Part shown: in pieces, positions 63,145 through 64,000 of the stretch
How the letters are laid out: each line of letters starts with the position of its first letter
Position numbering within the stretch: position 1 is the first letter of the stretch
Assembly: GCF_042186555.1 (NCBI RefSeq)
Contig: NC_133336.1
Location: forward strand, 40,170,338-40,234,337
Length of the DNA stretch: 64,000 nucleotides
Source: Aquarana catesbeiana
Lineage: Eukaryota > Chordata > Amphibia > Anura > Ranidae
Direction: 5' to 3'
Notes under the pieces: generated by a model
Database searches by the model: none
Seen by the model: only the letters and a program-made list of their open reading frames with translations
What the model was told of the DNA's origin: nothing
Translations under genes and position numbers: made by a program

Positions 63145-64000
63145 AAAGGATGGAGCTTGCTCTGAGATACTAGAAACTGAAAGCTACATGATGTCAAATC
63201 CCCGCCTTCCAATATCAATATTGCTAATTGCAAGGGAGTCATTAACATTACAATTAACATGTTACCAGAGTACAGCATGAATGAAAAACTACAAATTCTA
63301 TTAACACATTGAGTTGAGGGAGGGTGGGGTAGAGGGAGCTGAGCGAGGATTCACAGGGAGGTGAAATAATTGTGTAATCCTGAAAAGAAGGGAAAAAAAA
63401 GAAGGAGAGCTAATACAATGTTTCTAATTTCACCCTGGGACTGTCTACGAGTTAAAATTGTATAACCCCTAAGTGTAAAAAATAAGGTATAAATAGAACA
63501 GAGTACCATCATCCAAATCGGTTGAAATAGACAAATAAAGGGGCCAGTCCCCAACTGGTCCCTCAGAACAAAAAGGGAGTATGGACTATTGCGGTACAGA
63601 TATAATTGATGTAGATTCACGTGGGTAAAAACTATATACAATTTTATTAATACAAAACCAATATAAAATCAAGCAAGACATACATTATTGGATACATAAA
63701 TTTACATGGGGAACAATCGGGAAGGATCACCAGTATAATGGTCCCCAAGGGGGGAAGATCACATTGGGATAACTGTACACAGATGACATATCTCAACTAG
63801 TTTTGCGGTCTCAATGCCGCTTCTTCAAGGAAAATCTGCAATAGGTTTGGACAGATAATTAACATTCAATGTAAAAATAAACAATTCAATCAAAAATACA
63901 GAAACATAAGTAGGGGAAGGGAGAGCAGTGCTGATTACCTGTGACCGTGCCCAGCCAAGGTAACTGTGCCAATAAAAGTTCCCCCGTGGCTGTAAGAGAA
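62847..64000 (-). repeat. Array unit 26, cut by the window edge
   Basis: The first 1,154 bp of a unit: 7SL, spacer, AATAAA and the exon-2-like segment (63939-63989). The promoter block lies outside. Confidence 0.95.

Larger units (their letters stand above)
1..64000 (-). repeat. Tandem array of 26 units of ~2.38 kb, each carrying a 7SL RNA sequence
   Basis: The same sequence recurs head-to-tail across the whole window with no foreign DNA between units except four copies of one LTR. Unit lengths taken from the 3' end of successive 7SL segments are 2,374-2,385 bp, or 3,219 bp with the LTR. Two promoter subtypes occur. Subtype 1 has the TGCGCATGCGC palindrome; subtype 2 has lost it. For units 1-25 the order is 2,2,1,1,1,2,2 / 2,2,1,1,1,2,2 / 1,2,2,2,1,1,2,1,1,1,1, so the first fourteen units show a seven-unit period. 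Both array ends lie outside the window. Confidence 0.98.

Noticed and set aside
1..64000. CRISPR array, operons or bacterial features
   Set aside because: The repeats are kilobase-long, and all recognisable signals (7SL, LTR, splice sites, AATAAA) are eukaryotic.

Overview
The window is one uninterrupted tandem array with no conventional protein-coding gene. It holds 26 head-to-tail units (25 essentially whole and one cut by the right edge). Most units are 2,374-2,385 bp; four are 3,219 bp because they carry the same 833-bp retroviral LTR. Every recognisable signal lies on the minus strand. The organism is a vertebrate: the RNA gene has the vertebrate 7SL layout and the LTR has vertebrate CCAAT/TATA/AATAAA signals. 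An amphibian is my guess, from a GC hairpin plus GAAAC motif that I remember as common in frog repeats; this is weak evidence.

Each unit, read on the minus strand, contains: (1) a CpG-rich promoter-like block with a CRE (TGACGTCA), an E-box (CACGTG) and, in half the units, an NRF1-type palindrome; (2) an exon-like segment ending in a strong GTAAGT donor; (3) an intron with a long C/T tract; (4) a 51-nt segment framed by a 3' and a 5' splice site; (5) a terminal exon-like segment with AATAAA; (6) about 450 bp of spacer with a G-quadruplex motif and one half (A) of a diverged direct repeat; (7) a GC-box and CRE-like element about 50 bp upstream of (8) a full-length, 298-nt 7SL (SRP) RNA sequence ending at a 6-7 nt T run; (9) about 380 bp of AT-rich spacer with repeat copy B. 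The array is therefore a family of 7SL genes or pseudogenes, each paired with an upstream candidate Pol II transcription unit in the same direction.

The 7SL copies keep both the Alu and S domains, so they are not Alu-like SINEs. They have no poly(A) tail and keep the upstream CRE-like site, so they arose by DNA duplication and not retroposition. All copies change the conserved UGUNR turn (G24 to A), and several have further defects (helix 8 deletion, altered AGCAG, an internal TTTT). Whether any makes functional SRP RNA is open.

The units form a mosaic. A seven-unit higher-order period of about 17.49 kb is clear from units 1-7 to 8-14, and then breaks into shorter exchanged blocks. This, with the shared LTR insertion, shows repeated unequal exchange or gene conversion. 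The many 60-156 aa open frames are repeated because the DNA is repeated, and I do not treat them as genes.
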